The position numbers were made by a program, and so were the translations under genes. From positions 1,981,891 through 2,045,890 of the forward strand of contig NC_092657.1 in assembly GCF_032118995.1 (NCBI RefSeq): 64,000 nt of DNA, written 5' to 3'. This document shows positions 45,901-60,900 of the stretch, piece by piece. The stretch comes from Asterias amurensis. Taxonomy: Eukaryota > Echinodermata > Asteroidea > Forcipulatida > Asteriidae. Every line of letters begins with the position of its first letter. The stretch's first letter is position 1. The notes beneath the pieces are model-generated. The model had not been told where the DNA came from and made no database searches. It saw only the letters and a list, made by a program, of their open reading frames with translations.

Positions 45901-48900
45901 AGTGTCACAACAAGTTCAAGATGAAGATCTTCTTAGAAAAGGCGCTGACAATGTGGCCACTGTGATGGGAAAAATTGCCAATTTCGTTCCTAGATTGAGC
46001 ATCGATGGCGGTGGAGACTTCCAAAGAGTGGCAAGTCCAGGTGTGGTTGAAGATGTACTTGGGGGACAAGGCGATGGTAAAAGGGTCAAAGGAGGTGACT
46101 TGCCAACAAGAGTTGATGCGTGGCTTGCTGCTAACGAAACTGGAAGACGCTCTAAAGTCCTTGATATGGACCCCAACCATAGTCAACCAGCAGCTCATGA
46201 AGTGACCTTCGACCTTCCACACCAAGAAGACATAAGCAAACTATTGAACGAGAATGGCCGCGATAGACAACTCAAGCCTCGTCCAAGCAGTGCTGGGCCG
46301 CAGAGGAGCAGCCAGGGTGTCGCACGGCCGAAATCTTCGACCAACAAGAGCAGAACGGGGCAACTGATTGACAGTCCAATGTATAACAGACGATGGGCGA
46401 CTTCCAGCTCGACATGGGGTTCAAGACGGTCAGTTGGAGATGGTCTACAGGCCGGCGGCCAAAGGCTACCCTTGGCTGATTCAGTAACAGCATCTGGCTC
46501 CCCCTTGGTGCAGACAAAGAGGCCAGCATCAGCGAAGTCCCGACCAGCCCCGCCTAAGGGCGATATCGAACCAGGGGTCAGAGGTCACAAGTCACGACCT
46601 AAATCAGCAAGTTGGAGGTCGAGAGAATCAAAAGACGTCAGGGAAGGGCAGAGCCAAGAGATGATGAAGGAGGAGTTTCTTGCAGTCAACTCAGCACAAC
46701 TCAAAGGTAATTGTTGATATTGTTAACACAACATCTTAAAACCCTGCACAACAACTTTAACTTTTTCTTAGTTCATGTTCTTACCAATGCAAACGAACAG
46801 AAATTTTTTTTTTTAGTTGTCCAAGAAACTTTGTTCAACCCGTTCAGCTGTTTGAATACTTCACCCAATGCGTTTGTTTACAAATCCCTCATTACCAACT
46901 GCATCTCTGGCCGCAGCATTTGCAAACAGACACCAACCCTCAGAAACCTGAGAAACCATATGACTTTCTCTAGGAATCCTTTCTCAAATAAGTTTATCAA
47001 CAGCTATACAGTGCTTTTCACCAAGTAAGTTTTTATTGTCATTCATTGTTGGAGTATTTACTAGTGTACAGTATGACCCTACCTTTTATTGTTTTATGGG
47101 CTAGTCATGACTGATTTAGTGAAGACAGAAAGATTGAATATATATTTTGATGATCTTTTTTTTGGTTAACAGAAGGTCTAGCTTCCAGAGCGTTGAATAC
47201 GTCTTCAAGTCATAACATCCCTCCTCTAACTCTCCAGCTCATGTGTGATGTAAGTACATGTATATCCATGGAGGAAGAAAAAAGTATATCAGACATCTCA
47301 AAATAGCCAAAGTTTATTTCACACAATTTTGTGCTGGGCCAGGTACATGTAGGGAGAGCGTTTCATAAGCGGGTACATTCAGGGATGAGATTTTTCAGTC
47401 TTTTGTCTGATTTCAGTCTTTTTAAGAGTCTACCTGGCATGCCTGGTAATAAAAAATACTTTTCTTCAAATTAAATAAGACATGCTCTTTGATCTACATC
47501 TCCAGCACTGAGGATACTGTTCACAAAAGCTCCTTGGAATCTAGAATTCCGAAGGGTGATAAAAGGTTGAAATGCCATCATTTCAATGTATCCCCGAAGA
47601 TTTGAATCCCAGTTTTAGAGTTGTTTGTCGGCACTCGGCATTGACTCTTATCCCTGTACATTTTAGGGGTTGGAGAACAATTCCATAGGCACACGCCCCC
47701 GATTGTGGCATATTTGGACGAGCAGAAAGCAGAGCTCACGACTCTCCCTGATTCTGTGCTGGGCCAGTTAGAACATTAGTTAAGAAAACTTTATAAGTCA
47801 ACTAATTACTTTCTATCGTCAGCAAAACCTAATCGAATGTCAAATGGTATTTAAACAACAATTTTATTAGATGACTTGCTTCGTACTTCCCAATCCATGT
47901 CACCTAGATGGCCTCTTCCTCGTTCCCATGTATTGTCTTCCCAGCCCCCCCGTCCTTCTCTCCTTTTCCATCCCCTTTTCCTTTCCATTCTTGGTTTATT
48001 TTCTGTTTTGATGTATATTTTAATTCCAGTGTATTTTAAAGCTATTTATTTATTTTTATTATACTGTTGCTGTTTTAATTTCTACGGTTCATGTATATTT
48101 TTGTGCTATTTTTAATAACTCATTTAACATGTTTAATGTGCAAATCGAAAAAGTGATTTTCATTCTGGGCATGATGAATAAAGGATTAAATATTGAATAT
48201 ATTGAATATATATAAAAAACACAGATTCTGGTGAATCACATAACAAAATTAAATTTATTGAAAATATGAACCGAACTGTTGTTACAACTGGGAGGAGATG
48301 TTCTGTAAAGTGATACAATACTTAATAACCTGCATTAAAGGGACTGCTGTGTATATTATTATCTTGAAGACTCATCAATTTGTTCTTTACTCGTTGACAG
48401 AGTCCGAGGGGTGGTGAGGGTCTCTCTATCTGGGAGCTTCTACCAGATGAAATTCTACTTCATATCTTCAGTTATTTGAGCTTCTCTGATCTCATCCAAT
48501 GTGCCGTCAGCTGCTCCAGGTTTCATTGTATTGCCATGGATGATACTTTGTGTGAGTAGGCATTCAGATGTTATGTGCAAGCTTGGGCGATATCGATTTA
48601 TTTTATTCACGATATATCGCCGATAATATATCGCGATTTTCGATATAATCGTGATTAATTAAATTTGACATCATCAGTCTTCAAACTCCCAAGTGAAAGT
48701 TGTAGAAGAGACAGTCATAGCATAAGAGAGGTGTTCTAATGACCTATTCTTCTGGTTTTACTCCAAACCTATGGGGTGCAAGATGTCTCAGCTAGGAAAT
48801 ACATCGTGATATTGCGATATTTAATCGATATCGTGATATATTTCGATATATCGATATTTCCATTAAAACCAAATCGATCTGATATCGAAATTGTTTCCAA

Positions 48901-51900
48901 ATTAATATCGCGATATTCGATAATATCATGATATCACCCAAGCTTAATTATGTGTTTTGAGGCATTGCATGTTGAGGTATCAATATATTATATTTGGTTT
49001 GCGGTAACACCATGTGTGTATCTACTTGCCAAGTAGAGTTTTTTAAGAGAACTGTCTTGCTATATATTTTTGGGATTGTTTGGGAGACTTCTCAGTTCTG
49101 AAAAGAACGAAAAACTTGATACAACATATGGGTGTGATCTTAATAATAATAATAATAATCATAAGTTCTTATAATAATAAAGCGATAGACCAAGACTTGG
49201 CTGCAGCACCATTGCTGGGGTGCTGGCAGCGCAATGTTTTGTACTCAAAGACATTATTATTGTATAATTTGGTTTGCGGTAACACTATGTGTGTATCTAC
49301 TCATTATTATTATTCTTAGATTGAAAACCCTTTGTCTGTTTCAACCACACTTTCCCAAAATTATGTAGAATAATATATTTAAAACTCAATACAAAGTTAA
49401 TAATAGGATTTGAGGCATTGCATGGTGAGGTATCAATGTATATTTGGTTTGAGAAGTCTCCTGACCCCGATTATCTACTCCGCGGCAGTAGAATAAAGCA
49501 AGACAGTTCTCTAAGAACAAACTTTTAACTCTACCTGGCAAGTAGATACACACATGGTGTTACCGCAAACCAAATATACATGTATATAACATGTTAAACT
49601 CAACTGTGCAGTTTTTGGGTCTATCACACTCCAAACTCACCTATTGTCTGCACCGTATTCAGGATTTACATGTACATGTACATGTAAGTTCTTGCATGCT
49701 CTGCAGGTGTTTCTAGGAATGAACTTAAAGGTGCTATGTCAGATTTTTTGCCGATTTGACTAAAAAATTTTGATTTAAAGTTCAATAGGTATTTTGATGG
49801 GGGTCGAGAAAGTTACAAGCTTTCATTTGAGCCATTGCTCGAAAAAGTTCGCCAATTATTAGTAGCAGTGAAATAAAGTGCTCAAAATTAGTTTTTGTCG
49901 GGATCCCGACAATATATCACGTGACCAATTCTTATGTGTTTTATAAGAAACGTTTTAAATTTTTGTCATGGTTCCTGACCATTAAAAGTAAAAGTTAAAC
50001 CTTTTTTCGTTAGAGCGTGTGATACTCATAGTATCTTTAACTGGTCTCTTTTATAAACACAGGGAGAACAATTGGACTCCACAAGAGGCAGGTAACAGAC
50101 TTCTGGCTGACCCAGATTGGTGAGAGACATCCTGTCAGCCTGTCAATCACTCAATGCCATGGTAACATCGTTACAGAGAATGGATTGCGCAATCTCTTCC
50201 GCAGCTGTGCGGACAGCCTTCAGGTAAAAAAAATGAAATTTGTTTTTATTCACAATTTTGTTTTGTACACCCAGAACAGTTTTGGAATGGACCCTTCCCA
50301 TGAAATATGCTAATTACATTCACGCATGCGTACAGACCCTGTTGGTTGGCACACACTATAGAGTTGTGCACTAAGCAGACGCGCAATCGCGTCTGCGTCA
50401 CGCACCCATTAGCCGTGTACAAAACAGCGCGATGTTCCCTCATTTTGCCAACCAAAACGTTAGCGCAAGCACTATGTGCAACTTACATATTTCATGGGAA
50501 GGGTCTATTTCCTCATGTCTTTGTTGACAGTCAGTATGAAAATGTAGCTCAGAATTTGTTTAAAAATCGCTATGAAATGGTTCAGTGGGTTTGTTTCTGT
50601 AAAGCCTGGTTCATACGAATGTGAAGCGAATTTTGGCGTCACATGGCTGTTTTGGCAGGGAATGTATGTCAGGAGTTGAGCACAGTTCAACCGTTGTGAA
50701 GTATTCGTTGAGAATTTGTGGTGTCAAAGTTCGTATCGCATTATCATTCACAGCAAGTATGAACCAGGCTTAAGATTATTGTCAAAGACCAGTCTTCTCA
50801 CTTGGTGCATCTCAGCATTTTCATAAAATACCTATTCTGTGAAAATTTGAGCTCAATTGGTCATTGAAGTTGCGAGATAATAGTGAAAGAAAAAACACCC
50901 TTGTCACCTGAAGTTGTGTGCTTCCAGATGCTTGATTTTGAGACCCCAAAATCTAATTCTGAGGTCTCAAAATCAAATTCGTGGAAAATAACGTCTTTCT
51001 CAAAAACTACGTTTCTTTAGAGGTAGCCGTTTATCACAATGTTGTATACTATCAACAACTCTCCATTACTCGTTACCAAGTAAGGTTTTTTGCCAATAGT
51101 TATTTTGAGTACCAATAGTGTCCACTGCTTTTCAGCTGGTTTGTTTTTGTAAAGCCTGATTTATACTTCCTGCAAATGCAAATATGAAGCAAATTTTTGC
51201 ACCACAGGGATGTTTTGGCAGGGAATGTATGTTACGAGTTGAGCACAGTTTAACTGTTGCAAAGTATTCATTGAGAATTTGTGGTGTCAAAGTTCTTATC
51301 GCATTCGCAGACAGTATGAACCAGGCTTAACAGTGAGAAGAAGAATATGCTTACCAATTTTGGATTCTGATTATGTTTACTGCTATGGGTTTCAGGAGTT
51401 GAATGTAAGCGGATGTACTGGAGGTGAGCTGACCGGTGACTCTTTACTCCTACACGCATCAAGATGTCAATATCTAACGTCCCTAGACGCTAGCTGGTGC
51501 CAAGTCACTGATAATGGACTGGCTGCAATATCAGACAGTTGCAAAAGGTATGGAGTCACTTCATGGGGCCAGTTTCATATAGCTGCTAAAGCAAAAAATT
51601 TTGCTTAAGCAAAAAATTCATTGCTTAGTAAAATCAGATTACCGGCCAAGACTCCACTTAATTGTTATGCTAAGTAAACAACAGCTAAATACTAGTCATA
51701 AGCAATGTGTATGGCATGACATTTTGGCCAGTAACCTGTGTAAAATAAGCCAGCTATTTTCGTGCTTAAGCAGTTTTTTTGCTTAGGCAGCTCTATGAAA
51801 TTGGCCCATGGTCTGATTATTCATTCGGAACAGTTCGTTTTCCTTTCAGTTTCTTTCAAAGACAAACTTTCTGTGAGAACTTGAGAACCACCAACTGTAA

Positions 51901-54900
51901 ATATATACATGCTTGACGGCGTCTCAAAGCACTCAGGATTAGTTTTCTACAAGGTGTAACCGATGTGACCTCTGACGCACTCGAAAACTATAACATGATT
52001 TGCGCATACTGCCGGGCGAAACCTTTGTGTTTTGGCAGCCAGCTAGAAAGTGTATGCAATCTTACCATGACTACGCGCCTTTTTTTGACGTATACCATGT
52101 ATACAGTGTTTTTTCAACAGAGGGCGGTTTGAATGTAAACGTAGGCTAAATCGTCTATACAGAGCTATGTTTAAAACATAATGTAAGACTGAATTATTAA
52201 CATAGCACCATGTCACAGTTCGCATGGTGCTGTGGTGCATCTGCATCTGCGAATTCCTTCTCTATTATGTGCTGGGCTCTAGGTCACATGACCCCAGCCA
52301 GACCCAGGGGAACTTAAGAATTGCCATTTCAGCACTACCATGAAATGTCACCAGGCCCTCTGGTCTATTAACATCACATTTGAAGTATGAAGCAATTAAT
52401 GTTTTAAGCAAGACACTTTTTGCTTAAATACAAAAGTGTGAAGGCCGGGACTCAATCCCACACTCTACTTATAGCGTTCTTTAAAATGTGCTTTTAACCA
52501 GTTAATGTTGGATATGGTTTGAATGCAGGTTGAAATCTTTATGTCTGAATGGATGCCAGTCAGTTTCTGATGAATGTCTTAGGAAAGTCATCACTAGACA
52601 TGGAAAGAGGTGAGTAGTTATATAATTGATTTGACCCGCAATAAGTGGATAACTGACACACAGTTTAGGCAGTGAACTCGAGCGTCTGCAAAACAAGGCC
52701 GCTCGGCTACTATTTGCGTGTGGTCGTGACCAGCCTTCTGCCGGCCTGATTGCACCGCTGCATTGGCTCCCTGTTAAAGAACGTATAACCTTCAAAATGT
52801 TCACTCATGTATACAAAATCCTCCACACCCAATCTCCATCATATCTGGTTGAACTTGTTCATTCCCAAAACTCCAATACTGCTGATGAATACAGGCAACG
52901 ACTCCGCTCATCAGCTGATCAGACCCGGCTTTCCGTTCCTAGAACTAGACGGAAAGCTGGGGATAGCTCATCCTCCATAGCTGCCCCTCGCCTATGGAAT
53001 GAGCTCCCTGCGGGTCTGAGAGAGGCGATCTCGTTGCCTGTATTCAAAAGCCTCCTCAAGACATTTCTTTTTCCTTACCCATCCTAGTTTGTTTGTTTTT
53101 CTTTTGTTGTCATAGTCTCATGTAAAGCGCTCTGTTCTCCGTAGAGCGCTATATAAATGCTTCATATTATTATTATTATTAACTCTGTGCACACGAGTAG
53201 CTAACTTCGCTGCTAAACTTATATCATGCATCTTGTTTTTCTTTTTACATTCAAACTAGGGCTGGGGTTCACTCAGCTGTATGCAAACTGTAGACGTCTC
53301 TGCTTTACGGTTTTGGATTGTTACAGTAGATTGCCATATATACCTCCTTATAATAAAAAGAACCTTCACTGTTTCATTCTCAGTTTACAAGTCCTTGAAG
53401 TGTTGGGATGTCTTCAGTTGTCACCTGAGACTCTACGATTGATCGGCAAAGAATGCAGACATCTTCGCACTCTCAATATCGGACAATGCTACAGGGTAAG
53501 TCTCTAGTCTGATGGTGCTCGATTTCTTCGGTATAGTCTTCTTGTGCATATTTGCCAGGCTAGTTCTTTACACTGGTTTAAATTGTCAAAGACCAGGGGC
53601 CAATTTCATAGAGCTGCTTAAGCAAAAAATTTGCTTAAGCACGAAAATGGCTCCCTTATATTACACATGTTACTGGCCAACATTTCCTGCTATATACATT
53701 GCTTTTGACTAGTATTAAGCTGTTGTTTACTTAGCATTACAATTGAGTGGAGTCTTGGCCGGTAATCTGATTTTACTAAGCAATAAATTTTGGGCTTAAG
53801 CAAAATTTTTGCTTAAGCAGCTCTATGAAATTGGGCTCAGTACTCTCACTTGGTGTATCCCAACATATGCATAAAATAACAAACCTGTGAAAATTTTGAC
53901 CCAATTGGTCCTCGAAGTTGCAAGAAAATGATTATAGAAAAAACACCCTTGTCTCTAGCCTGATGGTGCTCGATTTCTTCGGTATAGTCTTCCTGTGCAT
54001 ATTTGCCAGGCTAGTTCTTTACACTGGTTTAAATTGTCAAAGACCAGTACTCTCACTTGGTGTATCCCAACATATGCATAAAATAACAAACCTGTGAAAA
54101 TTTTGACTCAATTTGTCCTCGAAGTTGCAAGAAAATTATGACAGAAAAAACACCCTTGTCTCTAGCCTGATGGTGCTCGATTTCTTCAGAATAGTCTTCC
54201 TGTGCCTATTTGCCAGGCTAGTTCTTTACATTGGTTTAAAGGCACTGAACACGTTTGGTAATTGTCAAAGACCAGTACTCTCACTTGAATTATCCCAACA
54301 TATATGCATAAAATAACAAGCCTGTGAAAATTTTGACTCAATTGGTTGTCGAAGTTGCAAGAAAATGATGAAAGAAAAAACACCCTTGTTGTACAAAATA
54401 GTGTGCTTTCAGATAGGAATAAAAGGCTTCTGTCTAGAAGTCTTTTATTATTTTAGTGAGTATTTACCTCTTTCTCAAAAACTACGTAACGTCGTAGGGA
54501 GCCGTTTCTCACAATGTTTTATACTATCAACAGCTCTCCATTGCTTGTTACCAAGTATCCAGTTCGTTTAATATACATATATGTCCAAGACCTTTTACAA
54601 AAATATCATAAAAAAATATCATTAAAAAACATAATTATCATGTAAAACCTTTGTCTGTTCACATGACCTGTTTTAAAGCCTGTCGGTAAACAGTATTGTC
54701 CAAGGCCCACACTTTGTGTATCACAACTTCTATATAAAATAACAAACCTGTGAACATGTAGGCTCAATCGGTCATCGGAGTCGGAAGAAAATAACGGGAA
54801 AACCCACCCTTGTATCCGCGCGTTTCGCCGTGTCATGACATGTGTTTAAAATAAATCCGTAATTCTCGCTATCGAGCATTGATATTGTTTTACTGTTTTC

Positions 54901-57900
54901 TCAAAAAGTAAAGCATTTCATGGAATAATATTACATACGTACAAGAGAAGTCTTTCACCACTACCTTCTGTAAAGTTATTGAACTTTTTTTTTATGTACT
55001 GAAAGAGTCCAATGGCTTTAAAGGCAGTGGACACTATTGGTAATTACTCAAAATAATTATTGGCATAAAACCTTACTTGGTAAAGAGTAATGGGGAGAGG
55101 TTGATAGTATAAAACATTGTGAGAAACGGCTCCCTCTGAAGTGACGTAGTTTTGGAGAAAGAAGTAATTTTCCACGAATTTGATTTCGAGACCTCAAGTT
55201 TAGAACTTGAGGTCTTGAAATCAAGCATCTGAAAGCACACAACTTAGTGTGACAAGTGTGTTTTTTCTTTCATAGTTATCTCGCAACTCCGACGACCGAT
55301 CGCGCTCAAATTTTCACAGGTTTGTTACTTTATGCATATGTTGAGATACACCAAGTGAGAAGACTGGTCTTTGACAATTACCAATAGTGTCCCCTGGCTT
55401 TAACACAAGCCTTTGCTTTCCACAATGATGAATCCATCATTCACTAAGCATCAAAAGTAATTACACATACACATCCGCACCTGGTAATCAGCTGCCAGTA
55501 ATGGCCTATGCACGTTTCAGACATTAGTCATGTTAGTACACAGTAAGTCTTTTACAATCAATTAGAGTTTCATAATACTTCCTTTTCATCCTGTAATCTA
55601 TTTTGGTAGCAATAAACATCATTAATATAAATAAAAAACAATGATAATGTAGTCTAGTCACTAGTAGTGTTAAAGGCAGTGGACACTATTGGTAATTGTC
55701 AAAGACTAGCCTCCACAGTGGGTGTATCTCAACATATGCATAAAATAACTAACCTGTGAAAATTTGAGCTCAATCGGTCATCGAAGTTGCGAGATAATAA
55801 TGAAAGAAAAAAACACCCTTGTCACACGAAGTTGTTTGTGTTTAGATGGTTGATTTCAAGACCTCAAGTTCTAAATCTGAGGTCTCGAAATCAAATTCGT
55901 GGAAAATTACTTCTTTCTCAAAAACTATGGCACTTCAGAGGGAGCCGTTTCTCACAATGTTTTATACCATCAACCTCTCCCCATTACTCGTCACCAAGAA
56001 AGGTTTTATGCTAATAATTATTTTAAGTAATTACCAATAGTGTCCACTGCCTTTAAAGGGAAGGTACACGTTTGGTAATTGTCAAAGACCAGTCTTCTCA
56101 CTTGGTGTATCCCATCATAACCATAAAATACCAAGCCTGTAAAAATTTGGGCTCAATTGGTCATCGAAGTTGCGAGTAGTTGATGAAAGAAAAAACACCC
56201 TTGTTGGACGAATTTGTGTGCTTTCAGATAAGAATAAAAGACTTCTAGCTTGACGTCTTTTATTATTTTAGTGAGAAATTACCCCTTTCTTAAAAACTAC
56301 GTTACTTCAGAGGGAGTCGTTTCCCACAATGTTTTATACTATCAACAGCTCTCCAATGCTCGTTACCAAGTCAGTTTTTAAGTTAATATTAGTTATGAGT
56401 AATTACCAAACGTGTAATTTCCCTTTAACGCCATGACAGGCAATCACTTCCAGGCAATCTCAAAGAAGAAAGGGCATTCACATTTGAATGCTCGCATATT
56501 TTTCTTTGGGATCGTAAGAAATTGTAAAAAACATTCCTTGTGTGCTACCATAGAGTAAGGGTGCTACCAAAGTGGTCATGTAGCAAGCACTGCAGTTGGT
56601 TGCCTCCAAGTTGCCTGTAAAAGTTGCCTCGTATGACAAGGCCCTTGTAGGCTTGTAATGCATGTACATCTATCCGCCAATAAGGTGCTTAAAGGTACTG
56701 GACTCCTTTGGTAATTACTCAAAACAAATATAAACATCAAAAATTAATTGGTAACAAGTATTGGAGAGCTGTTGATAGTATAAAACATGGTGGGAAACGA
56801 CTCCCTCTGAAGTAATGTAGTTTTTGGAGAAAACAAGTAATTTCTCACTAAAATGATAAAAGACTTCTAGCTAGAACTCTTTTATTCCTATCTGAAAGCA
56901 CACAAATTCGTCCAACAAGGGTGTTTTTTCTTTTCATCATTTTCTCGCAACTTTGATGACCAATTGAGCCCAAATTTTCACAGGTTTGTTATTTTATGCT
57001 TATGATTGGATACACCAAGTGAGAAGACTGGTCATTGACAATTACCAAAACGTGTACAGTGCCTTTAAAGATACTGGACTCCTTTGGTAATTGTCAATGA
57101 CCAGTCTTCTCACTTGGTGTATCTCAACATATGCATAAAAAAAACTGTGAAAATTTGAGCTCAATTGGTCATCGAAGTAGTGAGATAATAATGGAAGAAA
57201 AAACAATCTTGTCACACGAAGTTGTGTGCTTTCAGATGCTTGATTTCGGGACCTCAAAATCTTATTCTGAGGTCTCAAAATTGAAAACTGCGTTACTTCA
57301 GAGGCAACAGCTCTTCATTGCTTGTTACCAGGTATGGTTTTATGCTAACAATTATTTTGAGTAATAACCGATAGTGTCCAGTACCTTTGAAGGCTCTTGA
57401 ACAAAGAGAGACACTTTTCAAGATGGGTTTTGGAGTAATCATGGTTTATGAGACTAGATTTATGTAGCACCTTATAAGGGTCTACAAGGTTCGGCGGCGC
57501 ACTCGGCAGCCAATGCCAGAAATGCAGGGGCAAAGCCCTTCTCTTAACGATAATAGTCTTCTGTTTACCGAAATTGTCCAATGGCTTTAACGATAATAGT
57601 CTTACCCTACTGTCTGAAATGATTTGTTGTGCCTTCGGTTGTTATTTTAAGATCAGGAAATGTACAGTTATATCCGCTACTCAGATTATTAAAAAAAACG
57701 GGCCCTGAACTCGGAGCACAGATTTAAATATGGTCATCTCTTTGTTTAAATAAATTTGCAGAATTTAAAATCTTAGCGAGTACTTTGATGGCCTACACGT
57801 ATCGTGGCTGAGTGGATAAGCGGCCGAGCGGTCAAAGTTAAAAAAAATTATTTCAAAGAAGATTTAGTTGAAACTTCCAACATACCTCCTGAAACTGAAG

Positions 57901-60900
57901 TACTTAAAGGAACACGTTGCCTTGGATCGGTCGAGTTGGTCTTTGAAAAGAGTTTGTAACCGTTTTTTTATAAAATGCATTATGAGTAGAAAGATGTTGT
58001 AAAAGTAGAATACAATGATCCACACAAACATGCCTCGACTAACACGGTTGGCCATTTATGGGAGTCAAATTTTTGACTCCCATGAATGGCCGACCGTGTT
58101 AGTTCGCACAGTAAAAGGAAAACCAAGCAATTTCGAGACAAACTTGTGTGAATCATTGTATTCTACTTTTAAAACATCTTTCCAACCATATGCATTTTGT
58201 AAAAAAGGGTTACAAACGCTTTTTATAGACCAACTCGTCAGATCCAAGGCAACGTGTTCCTTTAAACTACCTAAATACCTTTAAAGGCACTGTACTGGTT
58301 TGGTTATCGTTTAAAGACACTGGACACTATTAGTAATTGTCAATGACCAGTGTTCTCACTTGGTGTATCCCATCATAAGTATAAAATAACAAGCCTGTGA
58401 AAATTTGGGCTCACTTGGTCATCGAAGTTGCAAAAAAATGATGAAAGAAAAAACAGCCTTTTTTGACGAATTTGTGTGCTTTCAGAGAGGAATAAAAGAC
58501 TTCTACATGTTCTAGCTAGAAGTCTTTTAGTATTTTAGTGAGAAATTACCTCTTTCTCAAAAACTATGTTACTTCAGAGGGAGTCATTTCCCACAATGTT
58601 TTATACTATCAACAGTTCTCCAATGATCGTTACCAAGTTACCATAGTTTTTAAGTTAATATTTGTTTTGAGTAGTTACCAAACGTGTACTTTCCCTTTAA
58701 ACAAATTATAATAATTCAAGATATTTTTCATTGCAACGACTATGTTTAATGGAATGCAATACTTGTTCATAGATTGCAAAACTTTATTTTAAGAACATTT
58801 GAGTTGGAGCATCCACCGTACATGTACCTGAAAATGAACTTTTACCCGGAAATTTAAGCAACGTGAGAAGCCGAAAAGACCAACTACCTGTTTAGCCTCG
58901 AGCATTAAGAATAAGTGTTACCGGTAAACGCCACTGGATGATGCATGTTTCTGCCATGAGAGAGTCAATCCCGACAACCCTAGAAGCTTAAGTGCATAAA
59001 TTGCTTTAAGGGACAATTGGTTTTTGACACCTGTAGAGTAGACAGATCGTACATGTATGCCCCCATTCTTATCATTTCTCGTCTTAATCTTAAAGGAAAC
59101 AGACCTTTGCAGGCACGATACTTCACGCAGGCACCGAAGGCAATTGCCTCCATGCCTTGGTGGCCTTGTAATGCTCCAGTAGTATCAATTTCCACATAGG
59201 GTGCCCTTTACCAAAAATAAAATGGCTTGGTGCCCTTGCCCTTTCAAAAACAAAGCATACAGGCCTGCTTTGTCAAGGTTAAAGTGAAGGTATACGTGTG
59301 GTACATTGTTATCACTCTTTAAGATAATAGCAATAAAAATCTTAAGTTAGAAGCTTACATCCGTGTATTGATAGTGTAAAGCATTTTGGGATACATTTAC
59401 CTTCTATATAAGCTTAAAGGCAGTGGACACTTTTGGTAGTTACTCAAAATAAACATTAGCATAAAAATTTACTTGGTAGCGAGTAATGGGGAGTTGTTAA
59501 TAGTGTACAACATTGTGAGAAACGGCTCCCTCTGAAGTAACGTAGTTTTCAAGAAATTAGTAATTTTCCACGAATTTGATTTTGAGGACTCATAATTAGA
59601 TTATGGTCGACGTCCCCAAATCAAGCATCTGAAAGCACACAACTTTGGGTGACAAGGGTGTTTTTTCTTCCATTATTCTCTCGCAACTTCGATGACCAAT
59701 TGAGTTCAAATTTTCACAGGTTTGTTATTTTATGCATATATGTTGAGATACACCAAGTGAGAAGACTGATCTTTGACAATTACCAATAGTGTCCAGTGTC
59801 TTTAAATAGTGATTACCAAACTTCCAATTAGTTTATTTAGTTAGATTTTTCATGTCCCCAAACTGTGTTGGCTATCCATAGGGTTCTGTCCTACATTGCT
59901 GTCTGTACATGTAGCTTTGATGTCTCCGTGCAGGGCCTAATTTCATAGAGCTGCTAAGCACGAAAATTTGCTTAGCATGAAATTTCTTCCTTGATAAAAA
60001 CAGGATTACCAACCAAATATCCAATTGTTGCAAATTGCTAGTTACTGGTATTCCGCTGTTGTTTGCAAATCCTGAAAATCGCGTGCAAATTTGGTTGGTT
60101 ATTCTGTTTTTATCAAGGAAAATATTTCATGCTATGTAAATTTCTGTGCTTAGCAGCTCTATGAAATTGGGCCCAGGTGTCTTACCTCAAACCTCTATGC
60201 CTTCCCTTTAAAGTGATGAGATTGTCTTTGTCTATTACCAGGTGACTGATGACTGCATTAGTGTCTTAGCCGGACATCTAAGAAATCTTCAACATTTAGA
60301 TCTCAGAGGCTGCAAGCAGGTAATTAATAAATCTTTAGTTTCTGAAAGTCTTTCTGAATCTCTGACTCGCAGATCAATTCTGGAAAAAACAAAAAACAAA
60401 ATAATAGAATTAGAAATAATAATAATACACATGTATAGAATTATATAATTGTAATTATAGGTTTTCTCGGTCAAACTCGGCAAATGAGCAGTCAATTTCA
60501 TTTTCATGCGTTCGAATTAAAGCTGTTTTGCCTCTCCTTTTCGTTTTGAGTCAAGTCAAATTCCTTTAGCACTCTGTTCAATTTAGCGTGTTGTCATCCT
60601 TTTTCGTGACACACACGCCTCAAGGAACGTTTGCGAATTTGAATGGTGCTTTGATGAATTGTTAAGTTGAATGAATATTTTGTTAAATCGAATGACGCAA
60701 CATTACATTTGTCTAACCATAAAACAAAATCGAACTACCCCGTTCGATTTTGCGCGAAATAGAATAGATTGGTGGTAAATTTGGCTGCTCATTTGCCGAA
60801 ATTGACAAAGAAAACCTATATTATACAAAATATTAATTTTATTAATAAGTGTAACTATAAAAATAATAATTAATTGTAGTGAGCCTACTGCCAAAATAAA

